DNA of 64,000 nt. It comes from Fibrobacter succinogenes (GTDB taxonomy: Bacteria; Fibrobacterota; Fibrobacteria; Fibrobacterales; Fibrobacteraceae). How positions within the stretch are numbered: position 1 is the stretch's first letter; every line of letters begins with the position of its first letter. The DNA lies in assembly GCA_902791475.1 (NCBI GenBank), contig CADAWC010000013.1, forward strand, positions 1 through 64,000, in the 5' to 3' direction. Below the pieces are notes generated by a model. It saw only the letters and a program-made list of their open reading frames with translations, searched no databases and had not been told where the DNA came from. This document shows, in pieces, positions 43,378 to 50,531 of this stretch. Made by a program: the position numbers and the translations under genes.

Positions 43378-44217
43378 ATGGCAGCACTCATTTTAGACGG
43401 CAAGGCACTTGCCAAGACTACTGAAGAAGAACTCAGCGCCCGCGTGGCAAAGCTCAAGGAAAAGACCGGCAAGACCCCGATTCTTGCGACGATTCTCGTG
43501 GGCGACGATCCGGCTAGCGCCACTTACGTCAAGATGAAGGGCAACGCCTGCGCCCGTGTGGGCATGGAAAGCATCCGCGTGGTGATGGACAAGAATACCA
43601 CGACCGAAGAGCTCCTCAATAAGATTCAGGAACTCAACGAAAACCCGAACGTGCACGGCATTCTCTTGCAGCACCCAGTTCCGCGTCACATCGATGAACG
43701 TGCCGCATTCGAAGCCATCGACGCCCGCAAGGACGTAGACGGCGTGACCTGCCTCGGCTTTGGCCGCATGTCCATGGGCGAGCGTGCTTACGGCTGCGCA
43801 ACGCCGGCCGGCATCATGCGTCTCCTCAAAGCTTACAACATTCCGCTTTCTGGCAAGCACGCTGTAGTCGTTGGCCGTAGCGCCATCCTCGGAAAGCCGA
43901 TGGCCATGATGCTCCTCAACGCGAACTGCACCGTCACCATTTGCCACAGCAAGACCGAAAACCTTCCGGAATTTGTGAAGCAGGCTGACATTTTGGTCGG
44001 CGCCGTCGGCAAGCCGGAATTCATCAAGAAGTCCTGGATCAAGCCGGGTGCAGTCGTCGTGGACGCTGGTTACCACCCGGGTGGCGTGGGCGATATCGAA
44101 AAGGGTCTCGAAGAAGTCGCTTCCGCTTACACTCCGGTTCCGGGCGGTGTAGGCCCGATGACCATCAACACCCTCATCTACCAGAGCGTGGAATCCGGAG
44201 AATCATTGATTAAATAG
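43378..44217 (+). CDS. folD: Bifunctional methylenetetrahydrofolate dehydrogenase / cyclohydrolase
   Basis: The 279-aa enzyme has Y-V-K-M-K (catalytic Lys of the Y-x-x-x-K motif), [22 protein letters not shown] and [10 protein letters not shown]. It interconverts methylene-, methenyl- and formyl-tetrahydrofolate. Length is normal. A word array begins at its stop codon. Confidence 0.95.
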   Translation: MAALILDGKALAKTTEEELSARVAKLKEKTGKTPILATILVGDDPASATYVKMKGNACARVGMESIRVVMDKNTTTEELLNKIQELNENPNVHGILLQHPVPRHIDERAAFEAIDARKDVDGVTCLGFGRMSMGERAYGCATPAGIMRLLKAYNIPLSGKHAVVVGRSAILGKPMAMMLLNANCTVTICHSKTENLPEFVKQADILVGAVGKPEFIKKSWIKPGAVVVDAGYHPGGVGDIEKGLEEVASAYTPVPGGVGPMTINTLIYQSVESGESLIK

Positions 44218-44262
44218 GTTTTAGGTATTAGGTTTTAGGAGTTAGGTTAAATTAGCCCGATA
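44217..44262. repeat. Short word array (AGGTTTTAGGTATT)
   Basis: GGTTTTAGGTATTAGGTTTTAGGAGTTAGG-type iteration right after folD. The word AGGTATTAG recurs in the element at 56758-56872. Confidence 0.55.
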
Positions 44263-44298
44263 CCTATGACCTTGCATTCTGTTAATGGTCGGTGATTA

Positions 44299-45261
44299 AT
44301 GGTCAAGGTCGTTATTCAAACCTTCGCAAAAGGCGCCCTAGTGGCGCTTTTCGCTTTGTGCACTTTGTGGCCTGCACAAGCTTTTGCCGCTTCCGAACTC
44401 CAAAAGCAGATGGTGCGTGACATGAAGAAATGTGGCAGCACCACCGAAGAAGTCGCATGTGCCATCGAAGGCAAGGACGGCTGGCTCTTTTTGCAAGAAA
44501 GCCTGCTGAACGCCACCAAGCGCTGGAACGACAACACGCCACAAATTATCGCGTTTAGGGACTCGCTCGAAGCACGCGGTATCAAGCTCATCGTCGTACC
44601 CGTTCCAGACAAGCTCTTAGTCGTCCCCGAGCAGTATTCCGACAAAGCCAAAAAAGGAATCAAGCTCCCGCAATACAAGAAGTGGGTCGACAAACTCCGC
44701 AAGCATAACGTCACTGTCATCGACGCGCTCGACAAGATTAAAGAACTTCACAAGAATCTGGGTGCCAAAACGCCCATGTTCGAGCCGTACGAGAGCCACT
44801 GCACAGGCCCCGCCAGGCTCGTGCTTGCAAGCATGGCCGCCGATTCAATCGCACCACTCCTCTACGGCATGAACCGCAAACGCTACCCGCTTCGCGATAC
44901 CATTGTCGATGGCACCGGGAATCTCTATGACTTGCTTCACGGCGAAGAAATCGCATACAAAATAAAAGAACAAAAAGTTTTAGGCACCGACGGCTACAAG
45001 TATCGCGGTTCCAAAAAAGCACCGATTATTGTCATTGGCGATAGCAATGTAGGTCAAGGCAAATCCTACGGAGCGCAAATTGGCGCATACATCGCAGCAG
45101 CGACAAGCGTCGAGACATTTTCCATCAGCAAAGTCGGCGGTGGCAACATCGGCCCGCAAATGTTCAAAGGCAAGGGGAGCTTTTTAGAAGGCAAAAAAGC
45201 AGTTGTCTGGGTATTTGACGGCCGCGAACTCTACGGGCATTTCAAGGACCCGGAATTTTAA
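44299..45261 (+). CDS. Secreted AlgJ/AlgX-like SGNH acyltransferase-type protein
   Basis: The 320-aa protein has a signal peptide (~1-31) and an SGNH-type fold of the AlgJ/AlgX/DltD kind: G-K-D-G-W-L-F, then V-V-P-V-P-D-K, the Asp/His motif as Y-E-S-H-C-T (family usually D-T-H-W-N/T), and the nucleophile Ser in V-I-G-D-S-N. Such proteins O-acetylate exported polysaccharides together with a membrane MBOAT partner. None is adjacent, and the Asp-to-Glu and Trp-to-Cys changes make activity uncertain. The ribosome-binding site is weak. Confidence 0.72.
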   Translation: MVKVVIQTFAKGALVALFALCTLWPAQAFAASELQKQMVRDMKKCGSTTEEVACAIEGKDGWLFLQESLLNATKRWNDNTPQIIAFRDSLEARGIKLIVVPVPDKLLVVPEQYSDKAKKGIKLPQYKKWVDKLRKHNVTVIDALDKIKELHKNLGAKTPMFEPYESHCTGPARLVLASMAADSIAPLLYGMNRKRYPLRDTIVDGTGNLYDLLHGEEIAYKIKEQKVLGTDGYKYRGSKKAPIIVIGDSNVGQGKSYGAQIGAYIAAATSVETFSISKVGGGNIGPQMFKGKGSFLEGKKAVVWVFDGRELYGHFKDPEF

Positions 45262-45283
45262 ATTCCACAAGCCCGACCAACAG

Positions 45284-46267
45284 CTACTTCAGCTTTTCCA
45301 AGAATTCCTTTGCGTCGCAAGACTCGACGAGGCTTTCGCCGAGCAGTTTCTGCAAGCGTTGCAGGTCATTGTGGCCTTCACGTTCAAATACAACAACCTT
45401 CTTGAAGCGGTCACGGTGGCGCAACAGGAACTCCAGATTGTTGATATCCGTCTTCGGGAAGCCGTAACCGATAAAGTAAATCTCTTCAGTATTTTTCAAG
45501 TAGTAATCGGCCTTGGACCATAGCAAGTTGAAAAGACTCCCGCGCAAGAAAGATTCCTTCGCATGCGCCATCGGAATGAAGATGGGCGTGTCTTCGCAGT
45601 AAATCGGGAAACTGCGGTCTTGCGGCTCGACTTCGCAGACATTTTTCAAATCGAGTTCATCGCTTGCGCCCTTGACAGGGAACCAGTTGAGCGAGCCATG
45701 CAATTTGATAAGGTCTATGGTGCGGTTGGATTTACCGCGTTTTGCCGAGCGGTCGGCAGGGTCGATTTTCACGCCGTAATCGACAGAAACTTGTTCGCTA
45801 AGTTCCTTATCCTTGGCAATTGCAGTTTCAATAAGCGTATCGTAATTGAACGAGAGCAAAAGAGTTTCGCGGGTGCCCGACGCAGAATCATTTTCGCAAG
45901 ACTCCAAAAATTTCTTGAGAATCGCCGCAGCGGATTCGTCTAACACGTTGTCGCTACGGATAACACTTGCAATGAAACGCAACAGTTCAAAGCGGAGCGA
46001 CGCATGGTAAAGGCGTTCGCGCTCACCCGGAAAAATCTGCGCCGAGAGAATAGACGTTGCCAAAGGCTCGATGCCAAGGTAATCGCTATCGCCGTTGCAG
46101 AGCGTCAAAAAGCGCTTGCAGTAATCGCGAAAGTGCGGAAACTCGTCCGGGATTCCAAAAGGGATAAGTTCATTCAAGTCGCGGAGCGTGGGCATCTGCG
46201 GCGAAAAAGACTTACTGAAACCAGAACCAAGTACAAAAATACGGCGATAACAATTCGACTGCATCAT
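45284..46267 (-). CDS. SIR2-like domain protein
   Basis: The 327-aa protein has the SIR2-like (SIR2_2) pattern: F-V-L-G-S-G-F-S near residue 11-18, L-S-F-N-Y-D-T-L-I-E at 138-147, I-K-L-H-G-S-L-N-W (His190) and I-G-Y-G-F-P-K-T-D-I near 270. The conserved Gly-rich entry, N-Y-D and H-G match NAD-binding SIR2 proteins, many of which are NADase effectors in phage defence. It is a single-domain member with no obvious partner on its strand, and is divergent from an Rpn-type nuclease gene. Confidence 0.78.
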   Translation of the reverse strand: MMQSNCYRRIFVLGSGFSKSFSPQMPTLRDLNELIPFGIPDEFPHFRDYCKRFLTLCNGDSDYLGIEPLATSILSAQIFPGERERLYHASLRFELLRFIASVIRSDNVLDESAAAILKKFLESCENDSASGTRETLLLSFNYDTLIETAIAKDKELSEQVSVDYGVKIDPADRSAKRGKSNRTIDLIKLHGSLNWFPVKGASDELDLKNVCEVEPQDRSFPIYCEDTPIFIPMAHAKESFLRGSLFNLLWSKADYYLKNTEEIYFIGYGFPKTDINNLEFLLRHRDRFKKVVVFEREGHNDLQRLQKLLGESLVESCDAKEFLEKLK

Positions 46268-46598
46268 ACCGTTAATGTATAATTTTTGCCCAAAATGCGA
46301 CCTATTGCACGCTCTTTTTGGATTATTTATTTTTGGTTATACGACGAGAAAGACCCGCCGACCGAGGCGTACGCATCCACGGGCGGGAACATTCCTTCTC
46401 ACAGTTGTAGGTCCGGTATTGACGGAAGCGGTGGCTTGACCATCCCTGCCTTGGAAAACCCATGCGGAATACACTGTGATACATATCCCGATTGCCACTG
46501 AAGTGCATCGGCTTTAAATGATCAATCAACAACAATACACCCAAAGTGTACGTTTTTGGCGTACATATTCTTCCGCTATTTAGCGGAATTGGAGTTCT
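46268..46598. other. 331-base divergent gap
   Basis: It separates the SIR2-like gene and the Rpn gene and must carry both promoters. Two small hairpins precede the Rpn start: TGTACG...CGTACA (46547-46565) and TTCCGCT...AGCGGAA (46571-46588). A short frame at 46286-46501 has no ribosome-binding site and was not called. Confidence 0.5.
46571..46588 (+). promoter_or_regulatory. Hairpin directly before the Rpn Shine-Dalgarno site
   Basis: TTCCGCT-ATTT-AGCGGAA ends two bases before GGAG and about ten bases before the ATG at 46599, so it could affect translation. Confidence 0.4.
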
Positions 46599-47630
46599 AT
46601 GACTAGAGAACAATATGCAGCAATGCTCAAGGACATTAGCGAAACCCACAAAGCAGGTGGCAACACAGCCGCTTGCATCGCTAAATACAATGAACGTTAT
46701 AAATTCATGTACATCTATAATGATAACGTGTTCAAGATTCTTTTCGGGAATCCCGAAAACGAAAAAATGACCATTGATTTTCTCAATGCTGTTCTTGGAT
46801 TCATCGGAAGCGATTGCATCAACAACCTCGCCTACATCAATCCCGCCCTCCCCGATGCATTCGGCAAAAGCATCACTTCGGACATCGTGGCAACCGACCA
46901 GCGTCTCGACCGGATTGTGCTTGAAGTACAGCATGTCGAAGACGATTCGTACAACGCACGCTTGGTTCTTTATACGGCAAAGCACACCATTGCAAGCCGT
47001 ATCAAAGGAGAAGGCTACGCTTTGCAAAATCTGAACCTCATCAGTCTCCAAATGTTCGATGGTTTCCCCAATTCGCCTAATTACAGGCACAGCATTCGTT
47101 TCAAGAATCAAGAAAACGAAGAATTCTATGACAAGCAAACCATTACGCTTGTCGAAATTCCAAAATTCTTGAAAGGGAACTTCACCACCGACAACAGCAG
47201 AATCGCAGAATGGCTCCGAGTAATCGACGGGTTGAACAACGAAACGCCCGTAGCCGTCCCCGAAGGCTCTCCATTCGCTCTATTGCAAGAAAAAGCCCAA
47301 TTGAGTATATTTACAGAGGAATTTCTTGTAAGCGAGGCTATGAAAATGAGCGACCACAAGTATGAACTCTACGTTGAAAAGAAACACGCCCGTAAGGAAG
47401 GCCTCGAAGAAGGGCGTGCTGAAGGGCGTGCTGAAGGACGCGCTGAAGGACGTGCTGAAGGACGCGCTGAAGGACGTGCAGAAGGTCTCACGGAAGGTGC
47501 TGATGCCAAAGCACGCGAAATGGCCACAGCAATGCTTGCGGATGGCGATTCCGTGGAAAAGGTCGTGCGAATTTCCAAACTCCCTGAAGCCGAAGTTCTT
47601 GCAATCAAGGCTAATCTGACACAGAAATAA
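46599..47630 (+). CDS. Rpn-family PD-(D/E)XK nuclease / transposase-like protein
   Basis: The 343-aa protein belongs to the PDDEXK_2 / Rpn family: D-N-V-F-K-I-L-F-G near 42-50, the core D-I-V-A-T-D with L-E-V-Q (motif D...E-x-Q) near 95-110, and Y-x-x-x-x-Y-T-A-K. Rpn proteins are DNA endonucleases that promote RecA-independent recombination, and some act in defence. Residues 271-294 are six copies of E-G-R-A coded by a 12-base tandem repeat. The C-terminus (Val-Glu-rich, D-G-D-S-V-E-K-V-V) is the usual family tail. TTGGAG precedes the ATG. Confidence 0.88.
   Translation: MTREQYAAMLKDISETHKAGGNTAACIAKYNERYKFMYIYNDNVFKILFGNPENEKMTIDFLNAVLGFIGSDCINNLAYINPALPDAFGKSITSDIVATDQRLDRIVLEVQHVEDDSYNARLVLYTAKHTIASRIKGEGYALQNLNLISLQMFDGFPNSPNYRHSIRFKNQENEEFYDKQTITLVEIPKFLKGNFTTDNSRIAEWLRVIDGLNNETPVAVPEGSPFALLQEKAQLSIFTEEFLVSEAMKMSDHKYELYVEKKHARKEGLEEGRAEGRAEGRAEGRAEGRAEGRAEGLTEGADAKAREMATAMLADGDSVEKVVRISKLPEAEVLAIKANLTQK
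47409..47480 (+). repeat. 12-base tandem repeat inside the Rpn gene (6 copies)
   Basis: Units of the form GAAGGNCGNGCT encode E-G-R-A six times in frame. Slippage by whole units would change the linker length without frameshift. Confidence 0.85.
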
Positions 47631-47653
47631 ACAATTTATATAGAAAAAGAAGA

Positions 47654-47680
47654 ACGGGCTGGAATTTTCCAGTCTGTTTT
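47654..47680 (+). terminator. Weak terminator of the Rpn gene
   Basis: ACGGGCTGG / CCAGTCTGT stem with two G-U pairs and a six-base loop, then TTTT. Confidence 0.5.
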
Positions 47681-47702
47681 CAATATTAATCTGATAAACA
47701 TT

Positions 47703-48380
47703 TTAAAAATACAGCCAGCCCGTTTCCATGGCAGTGATGGGCGTGACTTTCACGTTGCCCTTTTCAGGGCGTTCAAAAGCAAGCCCCGTCAGAAAATTCA
47801 TCCAGCATTTCGGTTCAAATTTAAAACCGCAAAAATGCGAGAGGCACGGCACAATCCAGGCATCGTGCGTCACGAAAATGTTGAATCGCGATTGCGCTTT
47901 TTCAAACATCATCTTGCGCATCTGTTCAGCACGTTCATGCAAAGGGAAAAATGCATCGTGTTTTCCAGAGTCTAGCCACTCACAGATCCCTTCGTAAAAG
48001 CCTTCTCGTAAAGTTCGCTCATACGCAGGCACATCACGAACAAAGAAATCACCAAGTTCATTGAGCGGCGTGACATTAACCGAGGCGCCCGCACAAGCTC
48101 CAAAGCCCGCGAGCTTGCGGCCTTCGTGAATGCACTTCGCCGTTTCCATGCAGCGCCCCACCGGGCTAGAAAAATACACCGCATCGCCAATCGCCGGAAT
48201 CATCCGCCCAAGCGCTACCGCCTGGCGGCGCCCACAATCCGTAAGCCCCACATGAGCACCAAAGTCCTTATCGTCCGGCGTGATGTGATTGCGTTCAGCA
48301 TGGCGCAATAGCAGATAAATTCTAGAATTCCAGTCAGCCTGGGCAAAAAAGTCAGAAAGTTGTATAAAGTCGTTGGTCAT
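47703..48380 (-). CDS. Histidine phosphatase (phosphoglycerate-mutase-like) family protein
   Basis: The 225-aa protein has the phosphohistidine motif L-L-R-H-A-E-R, L-T-D-C-G-R-R-Q-A, S-S-P-V-G-R-C-M-E-T-A and the second His in F-V-T-H-D-A-W. This fits a small-molecule or sugar phosphatase; the substrate is unknown. Its start lies within a word array and has no clear ribosome-binding site. Confidence 0.83.
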   Translation of the reverse strand: MTNDFIQLSDFFAQADWNSRIYLLLRHAERNHITPDDKDFGAHVGLTDCGRRQAVALGRMIPAIGDAVYFSSPVGRCMETAKCIHEGRKLAGFGACAGASVNVTPLNELGDFFVRDVPAYERTLREGFYEGICEWLDSGKHDAFFPLHERAEQMRKMMFEKAQSRFNIFVTHDAWIVPCLSHFCGFKFEPKCWMNFLTGLAFERPEKGNVKVTPITAMETGWLYF

Positions 48381-48417
48381 TGGTCGGAAGTGGTTAGTGA
48401 TTAGTGGTTAGTAAACA
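48366..48417. repeat. Short word array (GTGGTTAGTGATTAG)
   Basis: GGTCATTGGTCGG then GTGGTTAGTGATTAGTGGTTAGT iteration over the phosphatase start. Confidence 0.5.
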
Positions 48418-48459
48418 GGATTGTAAAAATAAACCTTATCTGCAACAAAAACTGCGTAA

Positions 48460-48512
48460 GGAGATTCCGGCATCCTTCGACCTTGCTCAGGACGGGCTCT
48501 AGCCGGAATGAC
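48460..48512. repeat. REP-like element with a long interior
   Basis: GGAGATTCCGGC...CCGGAATGAC ends with about 33 bases between arms; the interior carries its own partial inverted repeat. Confidence 0.6.
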
Positions 48513-48548
48513 GTAGCGAAATGAGAAAGTAAAAAGGAAATGCCGTTA

Positions 48549-49094
48549 TTATGCTCCTATCGCAGCAGCGAGCGGGATCCACAAAGCGTGTCCGAGCGCA
48601 AAGCTCAAGATGCCAAGCAAGAATCCGCACAGCACATCCGTCAGCCAGTGCACGCCGAAATAAACACGCAAAAGACCCCACGTGAGCGGCAACAGCATCA
48701 TAATCCATCCGTACTGCGGCACGCAATAAAACACCGTGCTTGCCACCGCCAAATTGTTCATCGTATGGCCCGACGGAAAGCTGTACTTGTCGAGCGGCGG
48801 AACTTCCGCCTTGATTTGCGGGTTGGCGGCAAACGGGCGCGGACGCTTAGTGCTGAGCTTAACGCCTTCATAAATCAAAAGGCTCATCGCAAGCGAAACA
48901 AGCGCCTGCCAAAGAATCGGCAAAAAACTTTCCCAACCAATTTTCCAAATCAAAAACGCAATGAACAAAGCCCAAATATAGCCGTCACCCAGACGCACGT
49001 AAAACTTGAGGAACTTCGTCGTCTTCGCAGAGAAATGCCGGTTCGTCCAATAAACTGACACGCGATTGTCAAAATCAGAAATCTTCTTGAACAT
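48549..49094 (-). CDS. PAP2-family membrane phosphatase
   Basis: The 181-aa protein has about five hydrophobic segments and the three PAP2 motifs: K-L-S-T-K-R-P-R-P, F-P-S-G-H and R-V-Y-F-G-V-H-W-L-T-D. The first two helices and the gap sizes fit lipid phosphatases such as undecaprenyl-pyrophosphate or phosphatidic acid phosphatases. A clear Shine-Dalgarno is missing. Confidence 0.88.
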   Translation of the reverse strand: MFKKISDFDNRVSVYWTNRHFSAKTTKFLKFYVRLGDGYIWALFIAFLIWKIGWESFLPILWQALVSLAMSLLIYEGVKLSTKRPRPFAANPQIKAEVPPLDKYSFPSGHTMNNLAVASTVFYCVPQYGWIMMLLPLTWGLLRVYFGVHWLTDVLCGFLLGILSFALGHALWIPLAAAIGA

Positions 49095-49178
49095 CAGGTT
49101 AAATGTAGATTTTTACGCTCGCCACACTGCATCAAAATTCCTATTTTATCAGACGATATAATCTATAAAGGAAATCCC

Positions 49179-50360
49179 ATGCGCGTACTCGTTCTCAACT
49201 GCGGCAGCTCCTCTGTAAAGTTTGCTGTCATCGATACAAAGACCCAGGAATCCATCGCTAGCGGCCTCGTCGAAAATATCGGCGTGAACGGCCACACCAA
49301 GGCCAAGGGCCCCGAAGGCAAGATTGACTTCAACTTCGACTGCCCCACGCATGCCGAAGCAGTGGACCAGGTCAAGAAATTCCTCGACGCCCAGAAGCTC
49401 ACCGACACGATTGAAGCCATCGGCCACCGCGTCGTGCATGGCGGCAAGTACATCAAGAGCGAAAAGGTCTCGCAAGAAGTCATCGACTACATCCGCAGCA
49501 TCACGCTCTTTGCCCCGCTCCACGAACCGGCACACGCTACCGGCATGGAATGCGCTACCAAGTTCTTCCCGGGCCTCCCGCAGGTCGCCGTTTTTGATAC
49601 GGCTTTCCACCAGACGATGCCGCAAAAGGCTTACCTCTACGGCATCCCGTACAAGTTCTATGAAAACGACGGCATCCGCCGTTATGGCGCACACGGCACA
49701 AGCCACCGCTTCGTGACTGCCGAAGCTTGCAAGGTACTCGGCACCAAGCCCGAAGAAACCTGCCTCATCACGGCTCACCTCGGCAACGGCTCCAGCTGCT
49801 CCGCCATCTTGAACGGCCAGTGCGTCGATACCACGATGGGCTTCACCCCGCTCGAAGGCCTTATCATGGGTACCCGTTCCGGCAGCCTCGACCCGGCAAT
49901 CCTCTTCTACATCGCTAAGAAGTACGGCGATGAATACGGCACCATCGACAAGCTCGACCACCTCGTGAACAAGGAATCCGGCTTGCTCGGCCTCTCTGGA
50001 CTTTCTAACGACATGCGTACGCTTACGCAGGCAGCAAGCGAAGGCAATAAGCAGGCTCAAATCGCCCTCGACGTCTTCTGCTACCGCCTCACCCGCGAAA
50101 TCGGCGGCATCGCCATGGCTCTCCCGCGCATTGACGCCATCGTCTTCACGGGCGGCATCGGCGAAAACAGCTTCTACGTCCGCAAGCAGGCTTTGGACAA
50201 CTTAAAAATTCTCGGCTACCAGGTCGACGAAGAACGCAACCTCAAGAGCGGCAAGGAATCCAACCACCTCATCACGAAGGATGGCACGCCGAAGGCAATC
50301 GTCGTTGCAACAAACGAAGAATTGCTCATCGCTCTCGACACCGAAGCACTGGTGAAGTAG
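49179..50360 (+). CDS. ackA: Acetate kinase
   Basis: The 393-aa ASKHA enzyme has N-C-G-S-S-S-V-K-F at the N-terminus, G-H-R-V-V-H-G-G, F-D-T-A-F-H-Q-T-M-P, Y-G-A-H-G-T-S-H, L-I-T-A-H-L-G-N-G, G-F-T-P-L-E-G-L-I-M-G-T-R-S-G and F-T-G-G-I-G-E-N. It interconverts acetate/ATP and acetyl-phosphate/ADP, normally for acetate fermentation and ATP yield. AAAGGAA lies before the ATG. No phosphotransacetylase gene is next to it. Confidence 0.96.
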   Translation: MRVLVLNCGSSSVKFAVIDTKTQESIASGLVENIGVNGHTKAKGPEGKIDFNFDCPTHAEAVDQVKKFLDAQKLTDTIEAIGHRVVHGGKYIKSEKVSQEVIDYIRSITLFAPLHEPAHATGMECATKFFPGLPQVAVFDTAFHQTMPQKAYLYGIPYKFYENDGIRRYGAHGTSHRFVTAEACKVLGTKPEETCLITAHLGNGSSCSAILNGQCVDTTMGFTPLEGLIMGTRSGSLDPAILFYIAKKYGDEYGTIDKLDHLVNKESGLLGLSGLSNDMRTLTQAASEGNKQAQIALDVFCYRLTREIGGIAMALPRIDAIVFTGGIGENSFYVRKQALDNLKILGYQVDEERNLKSGKESNHLITKDGTPKAIVVATNEELLIALDTEALVK

Positions 50361-50404
50361 ACGAAAGACGAGAGAACGCCGCTCTGCGGCTACAGACGAG
50401 AGAA

Positions 50405-50433
50405 GGCTCCGCAATGCGGAGCCTCTTCTTTTT
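50405..50433 (+). terminator. Rho-independent terminator of ackA
   Basis: GGCTCCGC / GCGGAGCC perfect stem with a three-base loop, then TCTTCTTTTT. A word repeat AGACGAGAG flanks a GCCGC hairpin just before it. Confidence 0.85.
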
Positions 50434-50457
50434 GAAGACTTTTTCCATTTAATAAAA

Positions 50458-50485
50458 GAGATGCCCGCACGGAGGCGGGCATGAC
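50458..50485. repeat. REP-like palindromic element
   Basis: GAGATGCCCGC...GCGGGCATGAC between ackA and the surface protein gene. Confidence 0.8.
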
Positions 50486-50488
50486 ACT

Positions 50489-50531
50489 CTAGTAACTAAT
50501 AACTATTGACTAGTAACTGCGCCTCCGGCGC
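50489..50531. repeat. Word-array element (CTAGTAAC / GTTACTAG)
   Basis: CTAGTAACTAATAACTATTGACTAGTAACT followed by a GCGCC-TCC-GGCGC hairpin: the inverted counterpart of 24566-24660. It abuts the stop codon of the next gene. Confidence 0.6.

Noticed and set aside
46286..46501. 71-codon plus-strand frame before the Rpn gene
   Set aside because: No ribosome-binding site and no recognisable protein character; it lies in a divergent control region.
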